Source: Clarireedia homoeocarpa (Eukaryota; Ascomycota; Leotiomycetes; Helotiales; Rutstroemiaceae). From it: a stretch of 64,000 nucleotides of DNA. The position numbers and the translations under genes are program-made. Position 1 is the first letter of the stretch. Each line of letters begins with the position of its first letter. The DNA lies in contig LNKV01000024.1 of assembly GCA_001465935.1 (NCBI GenBank), positions 434,001-498,000 on the forward strand. Direction: 5' to 3'. The notes under the pieces are model-generated. The model had not been told where the DNA came from. It searched no databases and worked only from the letters and a program-made list of their open reading frames with translations. Of this stretch, positions 47,907 to 59,614 are shown piece after piece.

Positions 47907-48860
47907 ATGCATTCGCGGCAGCTGAGGTTGTTGTCAGTCCTGACATTAGTTTTCGCCATCGCACACGCTGAGCTCTTTGATCGTGCGATATTTGTTAGAC
48001 AAGCAGATGATGCTTCTGACGCGGTATCCGGAGCCATTGCAGCGATAACAGATAGTAGTTCGTCAAGTCCTCCAAGTGCTAAGACTACATCGGCTGCTAC
48101 GACATCAAGCCCTTCAACAACATCTGCTGAGAAGCCAACAAGTAAGACACCGACCACATCAGCCACACCAACGACATCTCCAACGACATCTCCGACGACT
48201 GCTCCAACGACTGCTCCAACGACATCTCCTTCCACTAGCCCAACCACTGCCGACACCACAAACCCTTCTCCAGTCTCTCCCACCAGCAGCCCAACACAAG
48301 CTAATGTTACTCCAACAACATCGGATTCCGCATCCGCAGCTACCACCGATGACTCGAAGCCAGCAAGCAAGACCTCTTCTAGTAAGACCACCAGCGCTTC
48401 ATCAACCAAAGTCACCTCTTCCGTCGTAACAACCATCACTCCATCACCCACACAAGTCGTTGTTTACGTTACTCAAACCTCAAGTGGAAGCGTCTTTACC
48501 TCGCAATACACCACATCTACCACTCCTCCTCCTTACACCACAACCACTGCAGCCCTTTCCACCGATAGCAGCTCAAGCTCCAAGTCCATGTCCAACAAGG
48601 AGAGAAACACAATCATCGGTGTAGTCGTTGGTATAGGTGGTGCTATCGTCATGGGAGGTCTCTTCATCGTCGCCTGGAGGATCTGGGGCCGAACCAAGAA
48701 AGAAGATGAGACTGATGGATTGATGGGCGGATACCACGACAACAACATCAATGCACACGAGAAGAACGGAAGTGTTAGTGGGCCAGCTTCCAACCCGTTC
48801 CAAAGCACATTGGAAAACTATCATCAACCCGGACGAATGAACCCTTCGGCAAATTTCTAA
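47907..48860 (+). CDS. Mucin-like single-pass membrane protein, Mid2/Wsc-type cell-wall sensor candidate
   Basis: Single exon, 317 aa from the ATG at 47907. The open frame extends further upstream, but this Met starts a good signal peptide (MHSRQLRLLSVLTLVFAIAHA). Residues ~50-225 are almost entirely Ser, Thr, Pro and Ala, with TTSPTTAP-type repeats, so likely O-mannosylated and rod-like. One membrane helix at about 234-256 (TIIGVVVGIGGAIVMGGLFIVAW) is followed by a basic stop-transfer RIWGRTKK and a ~60-residue cytoplasmic tail ending with NPFQSTLENYHQPGRMNPSANF-like polar text. This layout is that of wall-stress sensors that signal to Rho1/PKC. No WSC cysteine domain is present, so Mid2/Mtl-like rather than Wsc proper. 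The role is inferred from architecture. Confidence 0.85.
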   Translation: MHSRQLRLLSVLTLVFAIAHAELFDRAIFVRQADDASDAVSGAIAAITDSSSSSPPSAKTTSAATTSSPSTTSAEKPTSKTPTTSATPTTSPTTSPTTAPTTAPTTSPSTSPTTADTTNPSPVSPTSSPTQANVTPTTSDSASAATTDDSKPASKTSSSKTTSASSTKVTSSVVTTITPSPTQVVVYVTQTSSGSVFTSQYTTSTTPPPYTTTTAALSTDSSSSSKSMSNKERNTIIGVVVGIGGAIVMGGLFIVAWRIWGRTKKEDETDGLMGGYHDNNINAHEKNGSVSGPASNPFQSTLENYHQPGRMNPSANF

Positions 48861-50445
48861 ACACCCTTTTCGTTATTCGGTATATGTGTGAATTGTGGAG
48901 GGAGGTTTTGCATGATGACATAGGCGAGCAATGGAGTACATTTTTGGGATTGATTGTGAAGCCAGCAAGCGAGCGAAGAGATATGACTTCTCTGTTTACT
49001 ATTTTTTTTTTTATTGTATGCGGGAGAAACCTTGGTTGGGGATTGTTATAAAGGAATCTTTTTGTTTTATATACTGCAAAAGACCCAGTTTGCATTTAGT
49101 TGGGAAAACCGTTCCGTCTCTGGGTTCAGCTCTTCAGCATATGCAAAGATTCTTTTTTATAAGTTACTATAAAATGTTCTCTTTGCATTTTTGTTTACTT
49201 TACGGCCGATACCTTTCGCTGTGCTTCGTTTAAACTTAATACGTTTTAATGATGGTCGTTTTGCTTCTATAGATGGCGTGAGATACCTACCTATTAGGTG
49301 TCTGCGATGGAGGGGTATGGGTAACTGAGAGGGCTGGTGAAAGGAAAAAGGGTTGATGAGTGGGCAGTGTGATATATACTGGCCCTTCTGGTTAGGCAGA
49401 TAGATAATCAAGGGAGAGGAAGCGAGAACAGCGGTGGCATAGAGGAGAAAAATCGAAATGATAAACTTCCATGTTCTCATCTCACTGATGCTGTGATATC
49501 CACCTAGACTTGCTATGACATACATCAGATCAGAAGATAGATATATGGTCTGATGTACTAGTAATATCTACATCTATATAAATAAATAGTGGTGTTTTCC
49601 CCCGCACTTGGACTTTCATCCTATGGTCACCCCACACCCTCTCTCATTTTCTCAATTTCACTTCCTATCGTTCTTGGTCTCAATTTTGCCTTCTTGCCAT
49701 CTTCTCTGAAAATTGAAAGTTGGCAAACACAAAATTCTTTGCCTATCTGCCGGCTACGTAACACACGCAGTGATAAGCTAAAGTGATTCAAGGTAGAAGA
49801 AAAGGTCATCGTCATCACTCTTGTCGCAGAAGTGTTTCAGATGTGCACCTCCTCCCCTTCCAGCCGCGGGGGTGCAGTTGTTTCATATATACTCTTGCCT
49901 TGCTTTCTTGCTTTCTTTCTTACTCTTCGGCGATAAGGAAATTGCCATCTGTCTATCTACCCATCCGATCTTTGTGTTTTCTTTTTTTGGATATATTACA
50001 AGTTGAGTTGATTGCGATATCGATTTCTGCGTGCGCAACGGAAGATCGACGAATGAATTAACCGCCCGCTGGATTAGGTGATTGGGAGAGAGAGGCGCTC
50101 TTACGAGTAGAAGACTGGACGAGCGAACGAACGAATACAGTGACGAGCGAACGGACCAAGGGACGATTGGTTTGGAAGAGGTTTTGGAAGGAGAAGTGCG
50201 GTTGTGCTCGACATTGTGATTAGAGTAACATCAAGAAGCAACAATTGAAGCAAGATAAAACGCGCACATACATATATCGATCGACACGAGTTCGCATCCC
50301 ACGGGGGAAAACCCAGCCCAGCTCAACTCAGCTCAGTAGAAGAAATCCTGATTCTTGAATCGGGAAAGCAACGCATATTCTGCTTGTCTTGACTCCGCGC
50401 ACACACATATACACACTCACACACTCTCACACTCGCGCGCAAAAA
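48861..50445. other. Intergenic; no supported gene
   Basis: About 1.6 kb. A minus-strand frame (49480-49157) starts with a signal-like hydrophobic segment but is basic and ordinary after it; it is not called. 50300-50445 has CAGCCCAGCTCAACTCAGCTCAG and ACAC tracts, typical of a 5' leader for the secreted protein that follows. Confidence 0.4.
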
Positions 50446-51777
50446 ATGAAGCTTTGTATATCATTGGTAGCTGGTGCGCTGGCGTTGATTGGTGGAGTGA
50501 GAGCAGCAGATATGCAGATGGATGCGGGATTGGAGGAGGAGATGGCGAGAGAGTTTCAGGGGAGCAGGTTGATGGGGAGAGAGATTTCGAATTTGATGGT
50601 AAGTTTATTTTGTTTATTTCAAGGGGGGATGGGACGGGACGGGGACGGGGAGAGAGGGCGGAGAGGGGAAGGGCCTGGATGGTGGAGATGGGGGAAGGAA
50701 GGGAGTGTGGAGTGGGTGAAGTGAGGAGGGCAATGGGAAGTAGGGGAAGTTGAGTTTTGAAGATAGTAGGTGAGGTGATATATGAAGAGGGGAGAGAAAA
50801 AAAAGCAAAGAAAGCTGGAAGATGGGAGTCGATAAACCGAGGAGAGGGGCAGGGAGACAGGTGTTTTGTTGAATACATCTCCCGAGGACGAATGTCATAC
50901 CAACAATGTTGAACTCCACAGTGTGCTGCACAAAGGAGGGAGCTCTAGCTCAAAGGGAGAAAAGTCTGCTTTGGAGAGACCGAAGAAGAAATTCAGGGAA
51001 TGCTGGAATTATATGTCTTAGTTGGAACAAATGACTAACTGGTCTATGAAAACAGTCATTTACGGGAGCTCTAGGTGGTGTTACTCCTGAACCTGTGAGT
51101 TTCTTACCCTTCTATTTTCTGTCTCCCTTTCTTGGTCCTCGTGGATCCTTCGTCTCGCACGACGGTACAATGTTCATCATTGTTTGGATTGGTTTCTACA
51201 TATGGGAAGCTAACGAACTCATCAAGATTACGAAATCGAATGATAAAACGAAACCTTTTGAAGTTAATGGGAATACTTTTGTATGTTCTTCCTTACTCTT
51301 CTACTTACTATACCTTAATTCTCCTTTAACATTCATGCCTCTGCCACCCCCCAACCGCTCTCAATTCCGCTTGCTGTCTCTCCACTCCCTCCAACGTCGT
51401 CTATATGTATCTTTTAAAGACTGTACATGCCCGCAATGATCGCCCCCACGGTAGTGGCCTCTCGAAGAGCCAGCGGAGCATCGTTCATCCAGTTCATTCA
51501 TTTATTGATTGCCTTACCTCGCCCTACGCATCAACCACTAACCAACCATGACCCCCCTTAGGGCTCATTCGACGAAGCCTTCCAACGAAGCTGCGACGAT
51601 CAAAAGAATGCATGTGCGGATGTGGCGAATTCTAAGAATAATCCGGCGTCGATCAAGGTTTCTCAGTGTGAGACTCAGGCTAGTAGTTGCCTTTCGGCGA
51701 CGGCAACGGCGACGCAGACGGGATTTAATGTTTTGACGAGCTCGAATGCGGAGTTTGATTTCTTTTGTGATTTTTAA
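50446..51777 (+). CDS. Small secreted cysteine-containing protein (4 exons)
   Basis: Rebuilt exons 50446-50598, 51056-51094, 51227-51280 and 51562-51777; every exon is a multiple of three (51, 13, 18 and 72 codons). Donors are GTAAGT, GTGAGT and GTATGT; the first intron is 457 nt with CTAAC upstream of its acceptor. The 153-aa product has a signal peptide (MKLCISLVAGALALIGGVRA), an acidic Met-rich segment, a Thr/Lys/Asn linker and a C-terminal domain with five cysteines (RSCDD, NACAD, SQCET, SSCLS, FFCDF). The FDEAFQRSCDDQKNACADVAN pattern recurs, to my recollection, in secreted proteins of ascomycetes of unknown role. Two small exons of 39 and 54 nt make automatic prediction hard. Function unknown; possible wall protein or effector. 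Confidence 0.75.
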
Positions 51778-52927
51778 CTTGGGGGGGAGGGTATGTAAGG
51801 GTATAAGTATCTATGAGTAGAAAATCTGAAAAGGGTCGGGAAACGGTATCATGTTATGTTATGTAATGGATTTCATATCTTGGTCAGATATCTTTGTATA
51901 TAAAGCTTACCTGTTGGTGAAAGGGAGCTTAGGTTAGGACGGCACTGGATGGATGGATGTAGGTATCATCGGTCATTGAGGAGCTGGATATCCTCTTCTA
52001 TTCAGTTATCCTAGGAATATATTGGCATTTATACTCTGTCCCTTATCTTATACTGAGGATATTAAGTAGGTAGCGAGATAGGCAGGGGCAAGTACAAGTA
52101 CTACAAGGGAAAGAAGCATTTTGATCCTGCACAGCGCAGTGCCTGACCCTGATCTGATCTGATCTACAGATTAGCCTCCATATAGTACAGTAGTATATGC
52201 TTAAACTAACCTTTTGAACGAAAAGACCTCACATTCATTCATTCATTCATTCATTCATTCATTCAACGGCTGACAATCAATCTCGTTTGAAGTGAGTGAG
52301 TGAGTGAGTGAGGTGACTACTTACTGTATGACGTTGTTCCGCATTCGGTTTTGTCTACAGTAAGGTTAGTTAGCCTTTTCCTGGCAAGATTATAAAAGGC
52401 AAGTTCAGGTACAACGGACGACGACTACAGGTATGGTCTGTATGTATGTATGTATGCACACCACACCACACCACACCACACCACCCCAAAAGTAGTACAA
52501 ACGCCAGGTCGCTCAACGTTCTGTTTTCGTGGTGCTTCTCCCATGGCTGCACCCGACCGGCCGTCGCACCAAAATCTCGTATTCCCTCCCATTTCTGCCG
52601 GTTTTAGCCAGCAACGCAGTAACTAACTGTTGGTTGGAGGTTTACTCCCCCATTGGTTAACGGAACATCGGCAGATAAGTGTAGGCTAGCTGCATATATA
52701 GTAACAGGAACAGGAACAAGAACAGGAACAAGAACAGGAACAGGAACAAACAAGGCATAATTTACATTTTGGTGCTGGGAATCGGGTGAGGATTAGGCCG
52801 GCTTACTACTGGTATATCCACGACCTTGCTGCCCGAATTGAAAGAATACTGTATAGACGAGTTGGCCTGCCTTTGCTATGCTCCATATATTAATAGGTTA
52901 CTCCCGCCATCTTCTGATAGATGTAGG

Positions 52928-53048
52928 TGTGAATGTGGATGCTGAGCTTTTTTTCCTTTCAGCCGAGGTGATATAATATGGGAATAAAGATGTGGATGGA
53001 TGTGAATGCTAAGCTTTTTTCCTTTCTGCAGAGTGATTTAATATGGGG
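52928..53048. repeat. Imperfect tandem duplication of about 65 bp
   Basis: Two diverged copies of a block reading GTGAATG-(TGGATGCT)-AGCTTTTTTCCTTTC-(CAG)-GTGAT-TAATATGGG, about 65 bp apart. Both carry a polypyrimidine stretch followed by a CAG/GCAG that resembles a splice acceptor. Confidence 0.55.
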
Positions 53049-53366
53049 ATAGGGACAAGGCATCTTTCTCCATCGTCACATCTTCGTGGATGCCCCTCAT
53101 CCAATTGGTTGGGCTTGGGTAGTCAATCAATCAATCCTACCCAAGAAGTATTGGCCGAGTACAGCAGGAAAAGAGATTTGAACAATGCAAGGTGAGAATG
53201 CAATTCTGTGGCACAGTAATTATTGTACGTGATTCGGGGCTCAAAAAGATGTCATTCACCCAGGGGGGGGCAAGCTATTGCATATACGGCGCAGTGGCTA
53301 GGCAGCCTTCCGCGCTTGGGAAGATTGTGGTGAATGGGGCATGGTATATGGTAAGCAGGCGGGGGT

Positions 53367-53372
53367 TATAAA
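53367..53372 (+). promoter_or_regulatory. TATA box upstream of the GPI-type secreted protein gene
   Basis: TATAAA about 205 bp before the ATG at 53575, followed within 30 bp by a pyrimidine-rich stretch (CCTCTTGATTTCCCTTTTC) that would suit a transcription start. The leader would be about 170 nt. Confidence 0.4.
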
Positions 53373-53574
53373 GAGATTGAGTATATCCTCTTGATTTCCC
53401 TTTTCTTTTTCTTTTTTCTTGTTTGTTTTGGGCTCTTTTACGAGAAAGATATCCTGCGGGTTGAAGTCAGTCAGTCTACTTGTCGCGAAGTTAGAATTAT
53501 ACATATACATCTTCTCGCCCCCATCACGCAACCCCCCTGCTCTGCTCTTCTTCCACGAAAAAGAATATCTCAAA

Positions 53575-54635
53575 ATGAAGTTCTCACTCGCAACTCTTCT
53601 TCTTGCCGTCGCTCCATTGGCGATGGCGGATAAAACTTCTCTGGATGTGTATGTATTTTCGCTCTCCTGTCTTCACATGTCTACCTCCATCTATGCATCT
53701 ATCTGTCCATTAATATGGCATGCTTGAGATGATGAAGAAACAAACGAACAAACATCATCTAACATATGTAATAGCAAATCGGTCATCACAGAATTCTTCT
53801 CTACAACTCCTACTGTTCCTGCTGGTGCTTCGACTACCTTGGCTTCGGCATTGAACTCTGTTCACACTAAATGGTACGTTTTAGATTTTCTTTCTTGAGG
53901 AGGGGAGGTGTGGATGCATTGAGTTGTTGGATGAGTGGTTGATGGGCAACTGAGTGATGGTATATCGATGCTTTGCTGCGGATGTGAGATGTGATACCAG
54001 AAGTCTGGTGGCTACTATTTGTCCCAGGGCTGCACAGTTATCGTTGTATCTCTATGTCTATTCTATCTTTCTCTTACACTCTTCTGCTCTGCATCTGTAT
54101 CGCACCTTCATTGTATGACATAGTCTCCGCGCCAGTTCTGCACCATCGCACTACTTTCCAACTTTGTCACCCATCATACAATTCATCTCCCCTATTACCC
54201 ATCCACTCCCCATCCCCAGCTACCCGTCATCCACAATTCAATCTCTTCTTCCCTCCTTCCCTCCAACCTCCATTCTCAAGTCTCCTCCCAACCTCGTCCC
54301 CCAACTAACACTTACCCACCAGGCAAGACTCCCCAGCATTCACCTCCGCCGAGAATGCTATCTTCAGCGCCGCGCCCTCCTCTCTACAAGCCTCGCTCTC
54401 CAAATCCGGCTGGAACTGGAACGAAGTCGCCACCGCCTCCTGGTTCACCAAGGAGGCGCCAAAGAGCGTACAAAAGGACGTCCAGAGCTACACCAGCGCT
54501 ATCGACTCCGTCGTGTCGAGCGTCAACAGCAAGATCGCTACCGAGACGAGTAAAGGTGCTGCAGGAGCTAGACAGACGGGCGGTGTAGCGGTGGGGGTTA
54601 TGGGTGTGATGGCTGCTGTTGTGGGGGCTTTGTAG
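53575..54635 (+). CDS. Small GPI-anchor-type secreted protein (3 exons)
   Basis: Rebuilt exons 53575-53648, 53775-53873 and 54323-54635 (161 aa). Donors are GTATGT and GTACGT; intron 2 is long (449 nt). Both joins keep frame, and the second creates a Trp codon. Signal peptide MKFSLATLLLAVAPLAMA, cleaved before DKTSLDV. The mature chain is Ser/Ala/Thr-rich with an aromatic cluster (WNWNEVATASWF) and no cysteines. It ends with a small-residue segment (KGAAGARQTGG) and a hydrophobic tail (VAVGVMGVMAAVVGAL), the pattern of a GPI attachment signal. The family is not recognised; short fungal GPI proteins of this design are common on the wall or membrane. Same strand as the preceding secreted protein, 1.8 kb away. 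Confidence 0.8.
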
Positions 54636-55348
54636 ATGGATGAATGGAAGAGAGACTCTTGGATGCGATATTGTTTTCCAAAAGGATGGAAATTAAGATC
54701 AGGTAGAGGATGGAAGTGGGATATGCGGACCATGCGACGCGATGTTGAGTTATGACTACTGTATGACTATGCACATCAACACTATGAAAAAGAAAATTTT
54801 TTTTTCTCATGAATGAAATGTAATGAACGTAGAAATAATCTATGAGTCACAAACAAAAAAACAAACAAACAAACAAACATGCGACTTAGGATGAATGAAT
54901 GAATGAATATAGTGCACACAGAAAGAATATCCTACAACACAAGTATGGTTTTACGAATCAAAGACAGGATAACTATAACTATGCGACTTTACAATAAGTT
55001 GAAACATTCGACTTCTCATCTCCCTAGTTCATATTTACTCCACTGCTGCATTGCAATGCATCGCATTCCCGGCAATAGTACCATATGGATGTATGTATGT
55101 TATATAAGTTAATGTATCTACAAATGAACGAATCAATAAATAAATACATATACAAATGCAAAGCTATATACAGAACACCTTTATACAGTCTCCATTCTTC
55201 TGCATGCTATCCGAGACCTGAAATACCATCTGATAGATAGATGCTTGTGATAAGATGCTATTTTTTGTTTCATGCTTTATGCTTGATGCTTTCATTCATA
55301 CGTTGATTGATTGATTGATTGGATCGGACTAGACTGTGCTGGGCTGGA
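54636..55348. other. Intergenic between convergent genes, nothing seen
   Basis: AT-rich 3' flanks with (ACAA)n near 54857, (GAAT)n near 54893 and (TTGA)n near 55303. No gene. Confidence 0.5.
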
Positions 55349-57670
55349 CTATGTAAATGTAACATTAACGCTATTGGCGCCGACGCTGCGAGGGAAGAAC
55401 TAGATGAGTGAGTTAGTATTATGCATGTATGTATGCAGGGTAGATGTGATGGAACGGGACGGGATGGAATGGGATGGGATGTAACTAGCCATCAACCATC
55501 CATTCGTTGGGCAAAGCAGAAGCAGCAAGGGGAAGATAGATGTAAAAAGAGAAACCAAAAAAAAAAAAAACAAAGACAAAAGACTCACCTCAACAATCAA
55601 GGTAACCGTCTGACTACTCTGCGCAATAACCTGCTGTCCCGCAACCGGGATCGTCAACCCCTGCGCCGAACTAGTCCAACTATTATACGTCCAGCGTGCC
55701 TGCTGCAACGGCCCCAGATACACCGTCCACGCATCCCCGCTAACCATATAACTGCCGTCAGCATTCAGCGCCTTGACTGCTGCCACGATGGGCACGCCTG
55801 CATAGTTGATTGGAATCAGGAGATCGGATGAGGGGTTGGCGTTTTTGGAGAAGGTGGTAGTGGGGAGGGTGGGGGTGGAGTATTGGACGATTTGCAGGGC
55901 GAGGGGCGAGCCGGCGGAGAAGGTCAGGGTGAGGGTTTCTTTGATGCCGGGGGCGGTGGTGGGGGAGGGGAAGAGCGTGGAGAGGTAGCTTTGGGAGAGG
56001 GTGAGCACACCCGAGGAGGACATGCTGTATGAGGACGAGGGGAGCACGCTGCCGGAGGAGGTCTTGATGCTGGAGAGGGTGTTGCCGTTGAGGACGTAGG
56101 GCACGGATTGGGCGGTTACGGGGGTGTTGTATTGGTGGAAGAGATAGGCGGAACTGTTCCAGCTGGTGGCCGTGTAGTCTGTTGATTCGTCCGGAAGGGA
56201 GTTTGTCGCGCCTTGGAATGCCGAGAAGAGGAGGCTGATCTGAATCGGATCGACCCATTTATTAGTCGAGCGATCGAGTCCGTCGAGTCCATTGTCCCAC
56301 ATCTGATGCGCGAAGTTGAATTGTTTTGCCGTGCGCACGAAAAAGTCTGTGTAGCGCCATCGACCGGCGGTCTCGGTGTACACGGGCGTGGACTGCCATT
56401 CGCCGATGAGGGTGGGGACGGTGGTGAAGTTGCCGTAGAATTGTTGGAAGTCGGCGAGCAGAGCGGCTTTGTCGGAATCGGAACCCCAGATTGTGTCGCC
56501 CCAGGCATTGAAGATGAATTGGTAGGGCGAGTAGTAGTGGAATTGGATGCCCCATGGTTGGTTGGGGTAGGTGGTGGGTCGGACGAAGTATTGGGATGTG
56601 TAGGCGGCGTTCATGTTCATGCCAACTAGGGTGACGACACGTTGGGGGTTGTAACCTCCGGCTTGGTTGATGGATTGGAGGAAGATGGCGTTGAGTTTGT
56701 TGAGTTCGGTGGCGTGCGCGGGGGTTGTTCCTGTGGGCTCATTGAGGGGTTCGAGGAGAAGTTTGGATGATTTGCATTTCATTCTCGTGGCGATTTGAAG
56801 CCATAGGCTAGCGAACTTCTCCTCGAGCATGGTGTAGTTTGATGCACCAGCGATGTCAGCCCAACTCGTTGAATCATGGTGGACGTTGAGGACGACGTAA
56901 AGACCTGTTGCAAGTGCTTCATCGACGACTGTCTCAACACGATCCATCCAAGTACTGTTAACGGTCCAACTTGGTGAGCCCGTGACAAAATGATACGCCC
57001 ATGTTACTGCGCTCATTAGTCATGTGTTTTGTTTGCTCCGTCTTGTGGAGGGTGTGCTTACCTGGAATCCTAACACTTTTAAATCCCGAAGCTTTGACAG
57101 TAGAAAATGTACCAGCCACCACAGGAGGATTGTTCCAAGAGCCTTCATCTGGGGTTGCATCAAGAGTATTTCCCAAGTTCCATCCTGGGTTGAGAGCAGC
57201 AAACGCAGCTGAAGCAGTGACTGGCGTGAATGCAGCGGTACAACCTGCCTGGGTTGTCGAAGAACCTGACGAGGTAGTTTTTGAGGTCGACGAAATACTG
57301 GTTGAGGGCTGGGTGGTTGTAGAGGTCGTTGTTAGCTTTGAGGTACTCGTCGTTGCCTTTGAGGTCGAGCTCGATGATGTTTTAGTGGTCAATGTAGTAG
57401 CAGTACCCGGAACACATTGATAGTACCCTATGAAATGTAAGTATTTCCCGTGAAACTGAACATGGCAAACTTACAATCATTTTGGTATACACAAGTGTAC
57501 CCCGATACACAGGCTGTTTGACCTGAGTATCCTATGCCCCCACCTACATAATGTTAATATAATATGCGTTTTGTAGGCCGGTGACACTCACATTGTGCAT
57601 ATCCAGAGGCCTGGGAGTACACTGACTCGACGGCCAAGGAAAGAATAGCCGCAATAACAGGAAATCTCAT
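55349..57670 (-). CDS. Secreted cellulase: N-terminal CBM1 plus GH5 catalytic domain (5 exons)
   Basis: Exons 57670-57592, 57543-57475, 57427-57062, 57006-55589 and 55399-55349 give 660 aa. Donors GTGAGT, GTAAGT, GTAAGC and GTGAGT; the last intron (189 nt) holds a T13 run. Signal peptide, then a CBM1 cellulose-binding module at about 22-55: the cysteine pattern is complete, with CGGGIGYSGQ and DWYYQC aromatic surface residues. A Thr/Ser linker follows to about 110. The GH5 barrel starts NPGWNLGNTLD; NVHHD, the acid/base E261 in PLNEP and the nucleophile E374 in IGEWQS are all present. A C-terminal beta module (~470-660) resembles the X2/Ig-like module of bacterial and fungal cellulases, and its final strand is supplied by the 17-codon last exon (FFPRSVGANSVNVTFT). 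Probable endo-beta-1,4-glucanase; subfamily not fixed from sequence alone. Confidence 0.93.
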
Positions 57671-58229
57671 GATGAAATCTTAAAGCCAGGAGATATGACA
57701 GGGAAGACTTATTCCAATAGATTAAGGGGATCACACATTCATATAAATACTTTCGCGGAAGCTTTCCCATGGTTAGCTAGACATCCTTTCCATCTGATTA
57801 TGCGGCCAGTGCATCCATAGAAAAAGCTACAATCCGTCCGATATCTTACCCTGAAATTAAAATCTGCATTGGCAAAATTATCTCCCCGCAAATACGGCGA
57901 TAGATTGTCCGTCCGTCCTTTCTCCATATTCTATTCGTTCTGTCGTACGATAGAGGCAACGTGGTCCCATCTTCGGGGCGTACGGGAATAGGGTATTTAC
58001 CCTGTCGATTGTATGCATTTTGCCTTTTTATATACTGCCAATATATATCGGTGACAACGGGAATTCCTCCGTGGAACAACACGTGGGGGAATTGTCGGCT
58101 TGCTGAGCAATGTCGAAGAATGGCCATGCACCGCCACATGAATTGGACAGCCACATTTGTATGTTGTTGCGCAAGGCAAGAAAGGTCGACTGGTGCCTGG
58201 TACTGTACAAACAAGTGAAATTGCAGCTG
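57671..58229. other. Upstream region of the cellulase and degenerate start of the HET relic
   Basis: About 560 bp without an intact gene. Frames of 60-140 codons exist on both strands but none matches the HET N-terminal block (the usual YVALSYVWG text is missing). Confidence 0.4.
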
Positions 58230-59614
58230 TAGACTTCCTATACTCTTTAAAAATGTGATAGACCTGTGTCGCAAGCTTCATATCCGCTACTTGTGGATTG
58301 ACAAGCTTTGCATTGTCCAACGCGACAAGGACGATCGGGTTAAGCAAGGCTCAAACATGGCCAACATCTACCAAAATTCGTTTCTCACCATTGCAGCAAG
58401 TGCAGCAAGAAACGATGGCGAAACGCTCTATCGAGTGATGGATGAGGAGACCGCCAAGGTGGTCGAGCTTACTGGGTCAACCAACGATGGTAAACCGTAC
58501 CAAATATTTGCTCGATGCCCGGTCAAACACTACTTAGATGGCATCGCTGATACTGAAGATTTTCCAGAGTGGCCTCTTGTTAGACGGGCTTAGGCTTTTC
58601 AAGAACGGATTTTAGCTCCAAGTGTTCTGCATTTTCGGCATGAGTTGGTTTGGGAATGCCGTGAAGCAAGTGACTGTGAATGTTCAGCAGTACCACACAA
58701 GCTGAAGATTGAACTTAACAATGCACTTGGAGCAAAATCAAGCTCAACAGCACGACACAATCATTGGCGAAAGATGATGCAGCAGTTCACCTATTCGCAT
58801 CTCACTTATGAGGGTGATCGTCTTCCTGCCCCTATCTGGTGCTGCAAAGAAATTCCAGTTGTATTTGGGGGGTCACTAGCTGGCTGGATTGCAGAGCAAC
58901 AACTTGATTGAAGGCCTTTTGTGGTACGCCATACCTGCCTGGAGCACAGAGCGAGATCGTCTCGAAACGCGTCGATCATCCACGTGGCGAGCCCCAACAT
59001 GGTCTTGGGCTTCGATTGAAGGACAGGTCTCTTACAATTCCGATCAGTACAAACTAGTCTACAATGTTGGCGTTCTTGTAAAACCAAATATAAGCCCATA
59101 TTGTCACTTCTCTAGAAGTGGCATCACTTTTACAGTTCTAGCTGCGGAATGTTTCCCAGCTACAGCCGATCCTACCGGTGCCGTCTCGGGAGGATATCTT
59201 TTATTGAAAGGAAGACCCATGTCGGCATTGATGCGATATGGAAGTCCGCATCCAAATTATCCTGCCACTGGTGATCCGTATACACAATATCATCCTGGTG
59301 TTTTGGGAACCTTGTCAAATTATATAATCGACGAGATTATGTGGCCTCACATCGATTATGACCTGATCGAGGCAGGCCTATCAAAGATTGACGGATGTCT
59401 AGAAGTCTATCTACTTCCGTTGGCCACTATTCAGCGGCAACATGAACATTTCAACGAAAATAGTAGTGTTCATTCACTTCAAGCAATGGAGGACAATTGG
59501 GCTCTAATATTGAGAAAGCATGAAGAGACTTTTGAAAGAATTGGGATAGCAATGATTGGGCTTCACCATGCCACAAAGGCCAACTCGGCAGAGATGATTT
59601 TAAAGATTATATGA
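58230..59614 (+). pseudogene. Heterokaryon-incompatibility (HET) domain pseudogene
   Basis: Degraded HET protein. The core (LPILFKNVIDLCRKLHIRYLWIDKLCIVQ, then MANIYQNSFLTIAASAA) is clear from about 58238. The usual RGWAFQERLLAP block reads RRA-stop-AFQERILAP, with TAG at 58591-58593 where Trp (TGG) is expected. The frame then continues through VLHFRHELVWEC. An extra base in the C-run near 58829-58833 shifts the frame, and a second in-frame TAG follows at 58877-58879. The C-terminal part is open again from EGLLWY to the stop at 59614, including WRAPTWSWASIEG. The N-terminal start block is missing. HET proteins trigger death on fusion of unlike hyphae; this copy cannot make a full one. Confidence 0.88.

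Larger units (their letters stand above)
51778..53574. other. Intergenic, no gene; contains an imperfect duplication and microsatellites
   Basis: About 1.8 kb. It contains (ATTC)n near 52233, (GTGA)n near 52292, (CCACA)n near 52460, AACAGGAACAAG repeats near 52705 and an imperfect ~65-bp tandem duplication near 52928-53048. The end is the promoter and leader of the next gene. Confidence 0.5.

Noticed and set aside
49157..49480. Minus-strand frame starting MRTWKFIISIFLLYATAVLA, possible secreted protein
   Set aside because: The hydrophobic start is attractive, but the rest is basic and generic with no sign of a mature domain. The evidence is too weak.
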